DNA from: Rhizobiaceae bacterium | GTDB lineage: Bacteria > Pseudomonadota > Alphaproteobacteria > Rhizobiales > Rhizobiaceae | Length of the DNA stretch: 64,000 bases | Reading direction: 5' to 3' | NCBI GenBank assembly: GCA_019635775.1 | Contig: JAHBYU010000001.1 | Coordinates: 806,001 to 870,000 of the forward strand | Shown: positions 26,910 to 36,163 of the stretch, in pieces | Layout: each line of letters opens with the position of its first letter | How positions within the stretch are numbered: the stretch's first letter is position 1 | Notes under the pieces: generated by a model | What the model was told of the DNA's origin: nothing | The model's database searches: none | Seen by the model: only the letters and a program-made list of their open reading frames with translations | Made by a program: the position numbers and the translations under genes

Positions 26910-27911
26910 TTGGTGAAGGGCCCGACCTTGGACAGGCAGTTCTGGACCTATCTTGGACGACGCGCCGTCCAGTCCCTCATCATCATCGCGATTGTCATCG
27001 TCGGTTCGTTCCTGCTGCTGCATCTCGTGCCCGGCGACATGGTCGACGTTCTTGGCGGCCAGCGCGGCGACATGGATGCTGAGCTGATGGCGGCGCTGAG
27101 GGAGAAGTACGGGCTTGACCGCCCCGTTATCGTCCAGCTCCTGGAATATGTCGGCAATGTCCTGCGTGGCGACCTCGGTTATTCCTACCGCAACTCTAAC
27201 GAGGTTCTTAACCTCGTCCTCCAGCGTCTTCCCGTGACCATCCTTCTGGTCGTGTGTTCGGTCATCACCGCGGTGTTCTTCGGCACGATGGCCGGCGTTT
27301 TCGCAGCCCGCCACTCACACAGGCTGGCCGATGTCGTCATCTCGATGGTCGTGCTCGTCTTCTATGCTACTCCGATCTTCCTGACCGGCCTTGGCCTGAT
27401 GATCGTTTTCTCCGTCAAGCTGAAGCTGCTTCCCGTCGGAGGGCTCATGACGGCAGGCTTCTCCGGAAGTTGGCTCGAGCTCATCGCAGACGTGGCAACG
27501 CATCTGATCCTGCCGGTCGTATCGCTGTCCCTTTTCTACATTGCGATCTACTGCCGACTGGCCCGTGCCTCGATGCTGCAGGTTCTTGAGCAGGACTACA
27601 TTCGCACGGCCTACGCGAAGGGCCTCAGCACCTACAACGTCATTATCGGTCACGCGCTGCGCAACGCGCTGCTGCCGGTGGTGACGATGGTCGGGCTCCA
27701 GATCGCCGAGCTGTTCGGCGGCGCGCTGCTTACAGAGACGATCTTCAGCCTGCCGGGCGTCGGTCGGCTTGCCTATGACGCGGTGTTCGAGCGCGATTAT
27801 CCGCTGATCCTTGGCGTGCTCATCGTCTGCGCGTTCATCATCATTCTGGTCAATCTGATCATCGACATCCTGTACACGCTCCTCGACCCGCGCGTGGAAA
27901 TCAGCCGGTAA
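26910..27911 (+). CDS. Peptide ABC transporter permease (DppB/OppB-like)
   Basis: A 333-residue inner-membrane permease with six predicted membrane segments. The N-terminal RRAVQSLIIIAIVIVGSFLLLHLVPGD and the ATPase-contact loop IRTAYAKGLSTYNVIIGHALRNALLPVVT are diagnostic of the DppB/OppB family. The first codons are ambiguous: TTG 26910, GTG 26913 or TTG 26928, the last having GAAGGG seven bases upstream. It pairs with the next gene product. Confidence 0.93.
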   Translation: MVKGPTLDRQFWTYLGRRAVQSLIIIAIVIVGSFLLLHLVPGDMVDVLGGQRGDMDAELMAALREKYGLDRPVIVQLLEYVGNVLRGDLGYSYRNSNEVLNLVLQRLPVTILLVVCSVITAVFFGTMAGVFAARHSHRLADVVISMVVLVFYATPIFLTGLGLMIVFSVKLKLLPVGGLMTAGFSGSWLELIADVATHLILPVVSLSLFYIAIYCRLARASMLQVLEQDYIRTAYAKGLSTYNVIIGHALRNALLPVVTMVGLQIAELFGGALLTETIFSLPGVGRLAYDAVFERDYPLILGVLIVCAFIIILVNLIIDILYTLLDPRVEISR

Positions 27912-27925
27912 GCCAGGAGCCAGCC

Positions 27926-28750
27926 GTGTTACGCCGTGTAGTTCTCTCACCAGCCGGAATGATAGGATTGGTCGTTCTTGCGATCATCGTCGGGATGGCA
28001 ATTTCCGCGCCCTACTTCTTTCCGAAGGGGCCGTGGGCGCTTGTCGCGCGTCCGTATCTCTGGCCCGGTCAAAAACCCGGGATTCTTCTCGGCACTGATG
28101 CGCTGGGCCGCGATATCCTTGCTGCGGTATTCTACGGATCGCGCATCTCCCTTCTCGTCGGGGTCGTTGCCACTACGTGTGCCCTTCTGGTTGGCATCAC
28201 CGTGGGGGCAATCTCGGGTTATTTCGGCTCGGCCGCCGATGCGATCCTGATGCGCATTACCGATGCCTTCCAGACCATTCCCGGTTTCCTCTTTGCTGTC
28301 GTGCTTGTGTCGATACTCTCGCCGTCTATCAGCACCATCATCTTCGCCATCGCCATGGTCTCCTGGCCGCCGGTCGCCAGGTTGACGCGCGCCGAGGTGC
28401 TGCGGGTTCGCGAGAGTGAGTTCGTCCAGTCCTGCAAGGTCATCGGGATGTCGGCGCCGCGCATCATCCTCACGCAAGTGCTGCCGAACTCGTTGTCGCC
28501 GGTCATCGTTGCAGCAGCGGTTCTCGTTGCAATGGCGATCATTACGGAAGCTGGCCTGGCCTTCCTTGGCCTCGGCGATCCGAACGTCATGAGCTGGGGG
28601 ACACTGATCAATGTCGGACGTCCTTCCATCCGCACGACCTGGTTCATCTGTATTATTCCCGGCGTGTTCATCATCCTGACGGTCCTTGCCCTCAACCTCC
28701 TTGGCGATGCCATCAACGATGCGCTCAACCCTCATCTGAGGAGGCGCTGA
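27926..28750 (+). CDS. Peptide ABC transporter permease (DppC/OppC-like)
   Basis: A 274-residue permease starting at GTG 27926, with AGGAGC at ideal spacing. It has the N-terminal DppC helix, LLGTDALGRDILAAVFYGSRISLLVG and the contact loop ESEFVQSCKVIGMSAPRIILTQVLPNSL. The stop codon overlaps the ATG of the following ATPase gene by one base (TGATG), so translation is coupled to a gene whose reading frame then breaks. Confidence 0.93.
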   Translation: MLRRVVLSPAGMIGLVVLAIIVGMAISAPYFFPKGPWALVARPYLWPGQKPGILLGTDALGRDILAAVFYGSRISLLVGVVATTCALLVGITVGAISGYFGSAADAILMRITDAFQTIPGFLFAVVLVSILSPSISTIIFAIAMVSWPPVARLTRAEVLRVRESEFVQSCKVIGMSAPRIILTQVLPNSLSPVIVAAAVLVAMAIITEAGLAFLGLGDPNVMSWGTLINVGRPSIRTTWFICIIPGVFIILTVLALNLLGDAINDALNPHLRRR

Positions 28751-29753
28751 TGGAAACCGCTCCGCTGCTGAACGTCGAAAACCTCTCCGTCATCGTCAAG
28801 CTGGCGTCAAGCTGGCGTCGGGCGAGCGCGTCGATGCCGTCGACAAGGTGAGCTTTTCGGTCGGTGTCGGGGAGACGCTCGCGCTCGTGGGGGAATCCGG
28901 CGCCGGCAAGTCTTTGACCGCCATGGCTCTCATGCGGTTGCACAAGACGCAGTTCATGGATGTCGTGGCCGACCGCATCGACCTTCAGGGGCGCGACATC
29001 GCCCGCATGAACGACCGCGAGATTCGCCAGATCCGTGGTTCCAAGATCGCGATGATCTTCCAGGATCCGCTGACTGCCTTGAACCCCGTCCTCACGGTGG
29101 AGCGCCAGTTGGTCGAGTCCATCCTGCTGCACAACGACCTGTCGCGCGCGGGAGCACGTCAGAGGGCGCTGGAATTGCTCGACATGGTTCGGATCCCCGC
29201 GGCCAAGTCACGGCTGGGCGAATATTCGCACAGGCTGTCGGGCGGCATGCGCCAACGCGTGATGATCGCCATGGCGCTCGCGGGAAATCCGCAGCTGATC
29301 CTGGCGGACGAGCCGACCACGGCACTTGACGTGACCATCTCGGCGCAGATCCTTGACCTTCTGCGGGAACTGCAGACCAATCTCGGCGTCGGCATGCTGT
29401 TCATAACGCACGACCTGCATGCAGTGCGCACTGTCGCGCAGCGTGTGGCGGTCATGTATTCTGGCCGCATCGTCGAGACGGGTGACGTCGATACCGTCTT
29501 CACTGCACCCCGCCATCCCTACACGGAAGGTCTGCTTGCTGCGCGCCCGCATGGCAGCTTTGTCGATGGCGGGCACCGGTTGCGCGAGATTCCGGGAACC
29601 GTTCCCACCCCGTCCGACCGGCCTGCCGGCTGTGCCTTCGCGCCGCGCTGCGGCCACAAAACGACGGAATGCGAGGAAACGCTGCCGCCTCTCGAATTAT
29701 GGGGCAAGGCCGGCTTTGCCTGCTTCCATCCTTTGGAAGGGGTCCCGGCATGA
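28750..29753 (+). pseudogene. Peptide ABC transporter ATPase (DppD/OppD-like), frameshifted
   Basis: The gene begins at ATG 28750 (coupled to the permease) as METAPLLNVENLSVIVKLAS, then an 11-bp tandem duplication shifts the frame and a TGA at 28849-28851 stops it after 33 codons. Removing one copy restores a 330-residue protein of normal length continuing as GERVDAVDKVSFSVG. The downstream frame (GTG 28848 to 29753, 301 residues) keeps Walker A GESGAGKS, the signature LSGGMRQRV, Walker B LILADEPT and the C-terminal cysteine-rich oligopeptide-transporter domain. The TGA overlaps GTG 28848, so reinitiation could yield a protein lacking only the first beta strands. Pseudogene, variable locus or sequencing error cannot be separated here. 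Confidence 0.85.
28795..28816 (+). repeat. 11-bp tandem duplication causing the frameshift
   Basis: GTCAAGCTGGC is present twice back to back (28795-28805 and 28806-28816), and the period extends a few bases to 28819. One copy restores the expected OppD/DppD reading frame, so this is the lesion. Confidence 0.93.
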
Positions 29754-30712
29754 CGAAGCGTCTCGAGATTTCGGACCTCGTGGTCCAGCACAAGTCGCGC
29801 AAGGGAATAGTGCATGCCGTCGCAGGCATCAGCCTGGAGATCGACGCAGGCGAGACGCTTGGCCTCGTCGGAGAATCCGGCTGCGGCAAGTCCAGTCTGG
29901 CACGCGCGGTCGTCGGACTGAACAAGGTGACTGCCGGGACGCTGTCGATCAACGGCGAGCCGATGAACACGAGCAGGCATGGCGCCCATGCACGCGAAAT
30001 CCAGATGATCTTCCAGGATCCTTATGGCTCGCTCAATCCACGTCTGACCGTGCGCGAACTTGTCGAGGAGCCGCTGAAGGTGCATCGACTCGGCAACAAG
30101 GCCGAGCGTGCCGAGCGCGTCACGGCGCTGCTCGACCGCGTCGGCATTCCCGATACGCTGCACCAGCGGCTCCCGCATCAGCTTTCGGGTGGCCAGCGCC
30201 AGCGCGTCGGCATTGCGCGCGCGCTTGCGCTAGAGCCCGAGATCATCGTTTGCGACGAACCCGTGTCGGCGCTCGACGTGTCGGTGCAGGCGCAGGTGTT
30301 GAACCTGCTGGTTCAGCTGCAACGCGAGCAGAACCTTTCCTACCTGTTCATCTCGCATGATCTCGAAGTGGTGCGCTACGTCTCCAACTGGATCGCGGTC
30401 ATGTATCTCGGCAAGATTGTCGAGATCGGTCCGGCCGAGCAGATCTGGAAGCGTCCGCTTCACCCCTACACTCGCGCGCTGATGCAGACGACCGACAACA
30501 AGGAGATGGAGGCAGGACCGGAGGTCAAGCTCAACAGCGAGTTGCCGAACCCGCTCTCGCCGCCATCCGGTTGCCGTTTCCGCACACGCTGCCCGCTTGC
30601 CATCGAGCGATGCGCCAAAGACGAACCACTTCTGGACGACCAGGGCTCGCGACATCAGGTCGCCTGCCATCGCGTCACGGAGTGGAGCGGCGACACGGCC
30701 AGAGCCGCGTAG
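29750..30712 (+). CDS. Peptide ABC transporter ATPase (DppF/OppF-like)
   Basis: Intact 320-residue ATPase with Walker A GESGCGKSSL, signature LSGGQRQRVGIARAL, Walker B IIVCDEPVSALDVS, and the C-terminal oligopeptide domain with its cysteine pattern (GCRFRTRCPLAIERC...CH). The ATG at 29750 overlaps the upstream ATPase stop as ATGA. In Opp/Dpp systems the two ATPases act as a heterodimer, so loss of the partner could disable the importer unless this subunit or a distant one substitutes. Confidence 0.94.
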   Translation: MTKRLEISDLVVQHKSRKGIVHAVAGISLEIDAGETLGLVGESGCGKSSLARAVVGLNKVTAGTLSINGEPMNTSRHGAHAREIQMIFQDPYGSLNPRLTVRELVEEPLKVHRLGNKAERAERVTALLDRVGIPDTLHQRLPHQLSGGQRQRVGIARALALEPEIIVCDEPVSALDVSVQAQVLNLLVQLQREQNLSYLFISHDLEVVRYVSNWIAVMYLGKIVEIGPAEQIWKRPLHPYTRALMQTTDNKEMEAGPEVKLNSELPNPLSPPSGCRFRTRCPLAIERCAKDEPLLDDQGSRHQVACHRVTEWSGDTARAA

Positions 30713-30734
30713 GTCGCTCCGGGAAGGACAGGAC

Positions 30735-33062
30735 ATGTCGGCAGGTCGGTCGGTATTTCCAAATCTCTCCCATTGGGGAGCCTTTGACGCGCACGTGGAA
30801 AACGGGCGCCTGGTCAAAGTCACGCCCTTTGCCGAGGATCCGAACCCAAGCAAGCTCATCGAGAGCTGGCCCGAGATGCTCTACGCCGGAAATCGCATCG
30901 GCCATCCGGCAATCCGCCGCGGCTGGCTCGATACAGTCGGCAACGGCAAGCCGCATCCCGGCCATGGCCGCGGCTCGGAGGCATTCGTGCGGGTTCCCTG
31001 GGACGAAGCGCTTGGCTATGTGGCCGCAGAGCTGGAACGCGTGCGAACGAACCACGGCAACGCCTCCATTTTTGGTGGCTCGTATGGCTGGTCGAGCGCG
31101 GGGCGCATGCATCACACGCGCACGCTAGTTCACCGCTTCATGGGAGCGATCGGTGGCTGCACCGGACAGGTGACGAACTACAGCTATGGCGCGGCCATGC
31201 GCCTTCTGCCGCATATTTTCGGCGACGATCGCACGGTAGCCGGGCCGGTGACCGACTGGTGGGCAATCCTCGAGCACTGCGAGGAGTTTCTCGCCTTCGG
31301 CGGCATCGCCTCCAAGAACTGGCAGATTCAATCGGGGGGTGCCGGGCTGCATCCCTTTGATGAGTTCATGGCAGAGGCGGCGCGGCGCGGCATCCGTTTC
31401 ACCAATATCTCGCCTCTGCGCAGCGACACCGAGGCTGTGATCAACGCAGACTGGCTGCCGATACGGCCCGGCACGGACATGGCGCTCATTCTGGCGCTTG
31501 CCCATGTCGTGCATGCGTCTGGCAAGACGGACATGGCGTTCATCGATCGCTGCTGCGTCGGCTTCGACCGCTTCGAGGCCTATCTGATGGGCCGCACGGA
31601 CGGTGTCGCCAAGACACCGCAATGGGCGGCCGAAATCACCGGCATACCTGCTGCGACGATCACGGATCTGGCCAACCGGCTGATCGGCAAGCGCGTGATG
31701 CTGAGCGCCGCATGGTCGCTGCAGCGAGCCGAACACGGCGAGCAGCCATACTGGGGGTTGGCGACGCTCGCCGCCATGCTCGGGCAGATCGGTCTTCCCG
31801 GCGCGGGTGTGGCTTATGGCTATGGCTCGATGAACGGCATGGGCAACCCGCTCTATGAAATGCCGATCTCCGGCATGCCTTCCATCCCGCAGCCCAATGA
31901 TCTGAAGATACCGGTGGCACGCGTGAGCGACATGCTGATGTCGCCGGGCGAGGAGGTCGAGTTTGATGGCCGGCGGATGACCTATCCGGACATCAAGCTG
32001 GTCTATTGGGCCGGTGGAAATCCGTTCCACCACCAGATGGACCTCTTTCGCCTTCGCGAAGCCTTCCAGAAGCCGGAGACCATTGTCGTCCACGAACCGT
32101 TCTGGACCGCTACCGCGCATCACGCCGACATCGTCTTGCCCGCCACGACCACGCTTGAGCGCAACGACATCGGCGGCTCGTCGCGCGATCCGGTGCTACG
32201 CGCCATGCACAAGGTCGTCGAGCCGGTTGGCGAGGCGCGCGACGATTTCCGCATCTTCAGCGACCTTGCCGACCGGCTTGGAAACGGAGAGGCGTTCCAC
32301 CAGAACCGCAGCGAGATGGACTGGCTGCGTTCGATCTACAAGAAGTTCAGTATCGGGATGGCGGCGCGCGGTTTCAATCCGCCGGACTTTGAAACGTTCT
32401 GGGAGGCCGGCTACGTCCGCATCCCGGACCCGGAGCAGAGCTTCACGCTCTTTTCCGATTTCAGGCATGACCCGACGGCTCATCCACTGGCTACGCCGTC
32501 GGGCAAGATCGAGTTGTTCTCTCAGACGGTAGCCGATTTCGGTTATGACGAATGCCCCGGCATGGCTGTCTGGCGTGAGCCGTCCGAATGGCTGGGGGCA
32601 GGGCTGGCAAGCCGATTCCCGCTACACATGATTTCCAACCAGCCGCCCGACAAGCTGCACGGCCAGATGGATGCCAGCGCGATCTCGCGCGCCAGCAAGA
32701 TCAATGGCCGCAGCGCTCTCTACATCTCTGCAACGGATGCGCAGGCGCGGGGCTTGAGCGACGGCGATATCGTGCGCGTGTTTAACGACCGTGGGGCGTG
32801 CCTGGCGGGCGTGTGCATTTCGGATGCCGTGATGCCCGGCGTGATCTGTTTTCCGACAGGGGCGACCTTTGAACCGATCACCGACGGCGAAGGCCGCCCG
32901 CTCGAAAATCACGGCAATCCGAACGTCCTGACCCGGGACATCGGAACGTCACGACTGGGCCAGGGGCCGAGCGCGCAAACCTGCCTTGTCGAAGTCGAAC
33001 TCTACACCGGCGTTCTGGAGCCGGTGCGGGTACTGGGACAGCCTCGATTCGAGAGCGCATAG
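30735..33062 (+). CDS. DMSO-reductase-family molybdoenzyme (BisC/TorA-like S- or N-oxide reductase)
   Basis: A 775-residue molybdopterin-guanine-dinucleotide enzyme close in layout to biotin sulfoxide reductase. It has no twin-arginine signal and no N-terminal iron-sulfur cysteines, so it should be cytoplasmic. The segment FGGSYGWSSAGRMHHTRTL (residues 113-131) contains the serine expected to bind molybdenum (Ser121); the C-terminal dinucleotide-binding domain includes the SNQPPDKLHGQMD motif. Substrates in the family are biotin sulfoxide, methionine sulfoxide, DMSO and TMAO. GGGAAGG before ATG 30735 decides the start; it follows the importer by 22 bp, which suggests one operon. Confidence 0.9.
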   Translation: MSAGRSVFPNLSHWGAFDAHVENGRLVKVTPFAEDPNPSKLIESWPEMLYAGNRIGHPAIRRGWLDTVGNGKPHPGHGRGSEAFVRVPWDEALGYVAAELERVRTNHGNASIFGGSYGWSSAGRMHHTRTLVHRFMGAIGGCTGQVTNYSYGAAMRLLPHIFGDDRTVAGPVTDWWAILEHCEEFLAFGGIASKNWQIQSGGAGLHPFDEFMAEAARRGIRFTNISPLRSDTEAVINADWLPIRPGTDMALILALAHVVHASGKTDMAFIDRCCVGFDRFEAYLMGRTDGVAKTPQWAAEITGIPAATITDLANRLIGKRVMLSAAWSLQRAEHGEQPYWGLATLAAMLGQIGLPGAGVAYGYGSMNGMGNPLYEMPISGMPSIPQPNDLKIPVARVSDMLMSPGEEVEFDGRRMTYPDIKLVYWAGGNPFHHQMDLFRLREAFQKPETIVVHEPFWTATAHHADIVLPATTTLERNDIGGSSRDPVLRAMHKVVEPVGEARDDFRIFSDLADRLGNGEAFHQNRSEMDWLRSIYKKFSIGMAARGFNPPDFETFWEAGYVRIPDPEQSFTLFSDFRHDPTAHPLATPSGKIELFSQTVADFGYDECPGMAVWREPSEWLGAGLASRFPLHMISNQPPDKLHGQMDASAISRASKINGRSALYISATDAQARGLSDGDIVRVFNDRGACLAGVCISDAVMPGVICFPTGATFEPITDGEGRPLENHGNPNVLTRDIGTSRLGQGPSAQTCLVEVELYTGVLEPVRVLGQPRFESA

Positions 33063-33107
33063 CCAGGAATTCCCGCCGAATTGCCTATGATTTTGAAAGG
33101 ATGGATC

Positions 33108-34049
33108 ATGTCGAAAATGCGTGTTGAAGGATCGTTCGTTGCGCTCATCACCCCGTTCAATGTGGACGGCACGGTGGATTTCGTGGCGTTCGAGGAACTG
33201 CTGAAGTTCCAGCGGGACAACGGCACGTCCGCGGTGCTCATCCTTGGTTCGACCGGCGAGATTTCCATGCTCAGCAAGGAAGAGCGTCGCGAGATTGTGT
33301 CTCGCACGGCCAGGATGAAGAGCGGCGCGATGAAGCTCTTCTACGGCTGCACGGGAGGCGATACGGCCGCGACGATCGACATGCTGCGCTTCGCCAAGGG
33401 CGAGGGCGCCGACGGCGCGATCCTCGCGGCCCCGCCCTACATCTGTGCGTCAGAGTCCGATATCGAAGCTTACTTCCTAGAGGCGGCCGATGCGGTGGAC
33501 CTGCCGATGGGCATCTACAACAATCCGCCGCGCGTGAAGACGGATCTCGGTCACGAGGCGCTGCTGCGGCTCTTCAAGCATCCGAACTACGTGGTTCACA
33601 AGGAATCGACCGCCCGGGTGGGTCAGGTTGCGCAGGTTCTGGCCGGCAATCCCGATGTGTCGGTCATGTGCTGCGATTCACCCAACCTCGGCCTCGTGGT
33701 ACCAACCATGACGCTTGGCGGCCACGGGACGGCGAACATGACCGGTAATATCGCGCCGGCCGAAATCGCCGCCATGTCGAAGCCCTGCAAGACCGGCGAA
33801 GACATGATGGCGTTCCGCGAGAGCTACATGAGGCTTCTGCCGCTGCTGCACTACACCTATTCGGCTATCAACCCTGTAGCGGTGAAGTCGCTGATGAAGG
33901 CAGTCGGGCTTCCCGCCGGCGATCTGCGCCGTCCGCTGACCGCCCTCAAGGGCCCGGCGCTCGATCGCGGTGTGGACATCGTCAGCCGGCTTGGACTTCT
34001 CGAGAAATATAACCTTTCGCCGGTACCGGCTGCAGTCGCGGCCGAGTAG
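33108..34049 (+). CDS. DapA-family lyase/dehydratase, copy 1
   Basis: A 313-residue (beta/alpha)8 barrel of the dihydrodipicolinate synthase/N-acetylneuraminate lyase family. It shows LGSTGEISMLS (the GxxGE substrate-carboxylate motif), GIYNNPPRVKTDL with the catalytic tyrosine, and YVVHKEST with the Schiff-base lysine. It is unlikely to be the biosynthetic DapA because it sits in a catabolic cluster next to a second, similar copy at 37151-38092 with gene-conversion tracts. Family roles include lyases and dehydratases/deaminases acting on 2-keto acids. ATG 33108 has AAGGATGG upstream. A terminator follows. Confidence 0.9.
   Translation: MSKMRVEGSFVALITPFNVDGTVDFVAFEELLKFQRDNGTSAVLILGSTGEISMLSKEERREIVSRTARMKSGAMKLFYGCTGGDTAATIDMLRFAKGEGADGAILAAPPYICASESDIEAYFLEAADAVDLPMGIYNNPPRVKTDLGHEALLRLFKHPNYVVHKESTARVGQVAQVLAGNPDVSVMCCDSPNLGLVVPTMTLGGHGTANMTGNIAPAEIAAMSKPCKTGEDMMAFRESYMRLLPLLHYTYSAINPVAVKSLMKAVGLPAGDLRRPLTALKGPALDRGVDIVSRLGLLEKYNLSPVPAAVAAE
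33579..33896 (+). repeat. Gene-conversion region shared with the second DapA-family gene
   Basis: Two stretches are base-for-base identical to the paralogue at a constant offset of 4043: 33579-33655 (77 bp, matching 37622-37698) and 33717-33896 (180 bp, matching 37760-37939). Sequence between and outside them differs at many synonymous sites. Confidence 0.9.
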
Positions 34050-34062
34050 GGCTGCGTAGCAA

Positions 34063-34094
34063 AAAAAGCCCGCCCCGGTCGAGGCGGGCTTTTT
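34063..34094. terminator. Bidirectional Rho-independent terminator
   Basis: AAAAAGCCCGCC (34063-34074) pairs with GGCGGGCTTTTT (34083-34094) around an 8-base loop. The A- and T-runs on both sides let it end the dapA-like gene from the left and the class V PLP enzyme gene from the right. Confidence 0.9.
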
Positions 34095-34098
34095 CTTG

Positions 34099-35613
34099 TC
34101 AGGCAGCGCGCGGGAAGAAGATCGCGCGTGACCGGTCGCAATCGTATCGGTCGATGAAATGGCCCGCATCGGACGCGAGTTCGGCAACGCTTCTCAGAAT
34201 GAACTCGACCTTGTCATCGGAAAGCAGCACGCTGAAGTTCAGGCGCGTGAAGCCGGGCTTGGTCGTTTCCTCGCCAGCGATGATCGCCTTGCGGATCGCT
34301 TCCGATTCGTCGTCGCCGATGCCCAGGAGGCGATGAACGTAAGGGCCGGCGCAGGCACATCCCCCGCGCGCCTGTATACCGAAGCGGTCGCTTAACATGC
34401 GGGTCACGAGCTGCTGGTGCACGTATCCGCCCCTGCCGTCGCGAACCCGGAACGAGAAGATCGGCAGACGGTGAGCGCTGCGCGAACCCAGCAATTCGAT
34501 TTGCGGCACGGGCAGCCATGCCGCGAAGGCGCGGGCCGCCAGTTCGTCGTTGCGTCTGGCCATACGTTCTTCGCCGATCGCCTCCTTGACGATGAAGGCA
34601 AGCGCCGCGCGAATGTCGCCGACGACATTCGGTGTGCCGGCTTCCTCGCGGGCTTCGACCGAGGTGCTGTAGTCGTGGGCGGTCGGTGATACGAACCTGA
34701 CGGTGCCGCCGCCGGGCCAACTCGGGCCGTCCCTGAGCACAGCGTCGCGGCGCACGATGAGCACGCCAGATGCGCCGGGCCCACCCAGAAATTTGTGCGG
34801 CGAGACGACGATGGCGTCGATGGCTGCATCGGCAGCCGGCTGTATGGAAATCTTCAGGTATGGTGCGCCACCAGCATAGTCCCATATCACCCGCGCGCCG
34901 GCCGCATTGGCCATCCGGGTGATCCTGGCCACATCTGCGGTAATGCCGGTGACGTTCGATGCGGCGGAAAAGGCACAAACGACGCGACGCCCTGGCGCGG
35001 CGCCATCCAGTGCCGCCTGGAACGCGGTGATGTCTGGCCCGCCATCTGCTGCCTCCGGCAGTTCGATCAGTTCGGCGCCACTCTCTCGCCAGGGCAGGAT
35101 GTTGGAATGGTGTTCATACGGTCCGATGATGACGAGCGCCTGTGGGCCGACGTCGAAGAGGTTGACCAGACGGTTGATGCCTGCAGTCGCGCCGGAGCCT
35201 GCGAAGATAACCGCGTGATCGGATGTGGCTCCACAGCAGGCCCCGATCGTCGCGCGTGCGTCGCGCCGCAGGCGGGTTATCAGGCCCCCGCAATAGGAGG
35301 CTTCGGTGTGGCTGTTGGCATAGAAGGGAAGCACGCGCTCCAGCATGAAGCGTTCAACCTGCATCAGCGCGCGACCCGACGCCACATAGTCTGCGTACAG
35401 GAGCGGCTTGGGGCCAAACGGTCCATCGACCATAGCGTCGGAGCCGACAAGGCCGTGCCGAAGTTCGATGACGGGATCATCCCGCCGCAAGCCATCGGCG
35501 AAATCAGCCAACATGCTGCCGGAAGGGATAATCGCAGGCATTTGCATAAGCGCGCTCCAGAGAATCTCGTTCGCCGGATCGTAGCGAAGATGCCCATTGG
35601 GACGCTTCATCAT
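34099..35613 (-). CDS. Class V aminotransferase-fold PLP enzyme (cysteine desulfurase/lyase-like)
   Basis: A 504-residue PLP protein of the class V (SufS/CsdA/selenocysteine lyase-like) fold, longer than the usual 380-410 residues because of an N-terminal extension. It shows FAGSGATAGINRLV, IGPYEHHSN, the cofactor aspartate in VIWDYAGGAPYL and the PLP lysine in VVSPHKFLGGPG (Lys274). A cysteine-containing loop (GIQARGGCACAG) occupies the place of the desulfurase active-site loop. It could release sulfur from cysteine-like compounds or be an isopenicillin-epimerase-like enzyme. It is divergent from an Lrp regulator gene that probably controls it. The start (35613 or 35610) is uncertain. Confidence 0.82.
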   Translation of the reverse strand: MMKRPNGHLRYDPANEILWSALMQMPAIIPSGSMLADFADGLRRDDPVIELRHGLVGSDAMVDGPFGPKPLLYADYVASGRALMQVERFMLERVLPFYANSHTEASYCGGLITRLRRDARATIGACCGATSDHAVIFAGSGATAGINRLVNLFDVGPQALVIIGPYEHHSNILPWRESGAELIELPEAADGGPDITAFQAALDGAAPGRRVVCAFSAASNVTGITADVARITRMANAAGARVIWDYAGGAPYLKISIQPAADAAIDAIVVSPHKFLGGPGASGVLIVRRDAVLRDGPSWPGGGTVRFVSPTAHDYSTSVEAREEAGTPNVVGDIRAALAFIVKEAIGEERMARRNDELAARAFAAWLPVPQIELLGSRSAHRLPIFSFRVRDGRGGYVHQQLVTRMLSDRFGIQARGGCACAGPYVHRLLGIGDDESEAIRKAIIAGEETTKPGFTRLNFSVLLSDDKVEFILRSVAELASDAGHFIDRYDCDRSRAIFFPRAA

Positions 35614-35625
35614 TTTTTTGGGTTT

Positions 35626-35656
35626 TGTTCGCGAGATCGTGTCATATGATCGAACA
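35626..35656. promoter_or_regulatory. Candidate operator between the PLP enzyme and Lrp genes
   Basis: TGTTCG (35626-35631) and CGAACA (35651-35656) form an inverted repeat that encloses the perfect palindrome TCATATGA (35642-35649). It lies in the 43-bp divergent intergenic space, immediately before the lrp start codon, so autoregulation plus control of the PLP gene is plausible. Confidence 0.45.
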
Positions 35657-36157
35657 ATGTCCAAAATTGATGAACTCGATTTGAAAATTCTCGGCTGCCT
35701 GCAAAAGAACGCCGGCGTCAGCCAGCGGGAGATCGCCGATTCGGTGGGGCTATCGCAGAACGCCTGTTGGCGTCGGCTGCAGCGGCTGAATCAGGACGGT
35801 ATCATCGAGGGGACAAGCACGAGGATCGATCTTCCCGCGCTCGGCTTCGATCTGACTGTCTTCGTGATGGTCAAGACACGCCATCATTCCCGGGAGTGGG
35901 CCGATGGCTTTCGCGAGCATGTGCTCAGCTTGGGCGAAGTGACGGATTTCTACCGCATCGGCGGCGACTGGGACTACATGATCAAGGTCGTCACACGAGG
36001 CATGGCCGGCTACGATGCCTTCTATCAGAAGCTGATCACCAGCTTCGATCTTGCCACGGTGACCGGCATCTTCGGGATGGAGGCAATTGCCCAGAACCGG
36101 CCGATAGACCTTGAGCCGCAGTCTGCTGCGCCAAAACCCAGGGCGGTCCGGCGCTAG
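35657..36157 (+). CDS. Lrp/AsnC family transcriptional regulator
   Basis: A 166-residue regulator with helix-turn-helix (ELDLKILGCLQKNAGVSQRE, VGLSQNACWRRLQRLNQDGII) and RAM domain (GGDWDYMIKVVTRGMAGYDAFYQKL). It is similar in layout to the Lrp protein at 15733-16227. Its place amid amino acid catabolic genes suggests it senses the amino acid substrate. The ATG at 35657 begins the conserved domain; an upstream in-frame start at 35597 would overlap the divergent gene. Confidence 0.92.
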   Translation: MSKIDELDLKILGCLQKNAGVSQREIADSVGLSQNACWRRLQRLNQDGIIEGTSTRIDLPALGFDLTVFVMVKTRHHSREWADGFREHVLSLGEVTDFYRIGGDWDYMIKVVTRGMAGYDAFYQKLITSFDLATVTGIFGMEAIAQNRPIDLEPQSAAPKPRAVRR

Positions 36158-36163
36158 GGCGGC

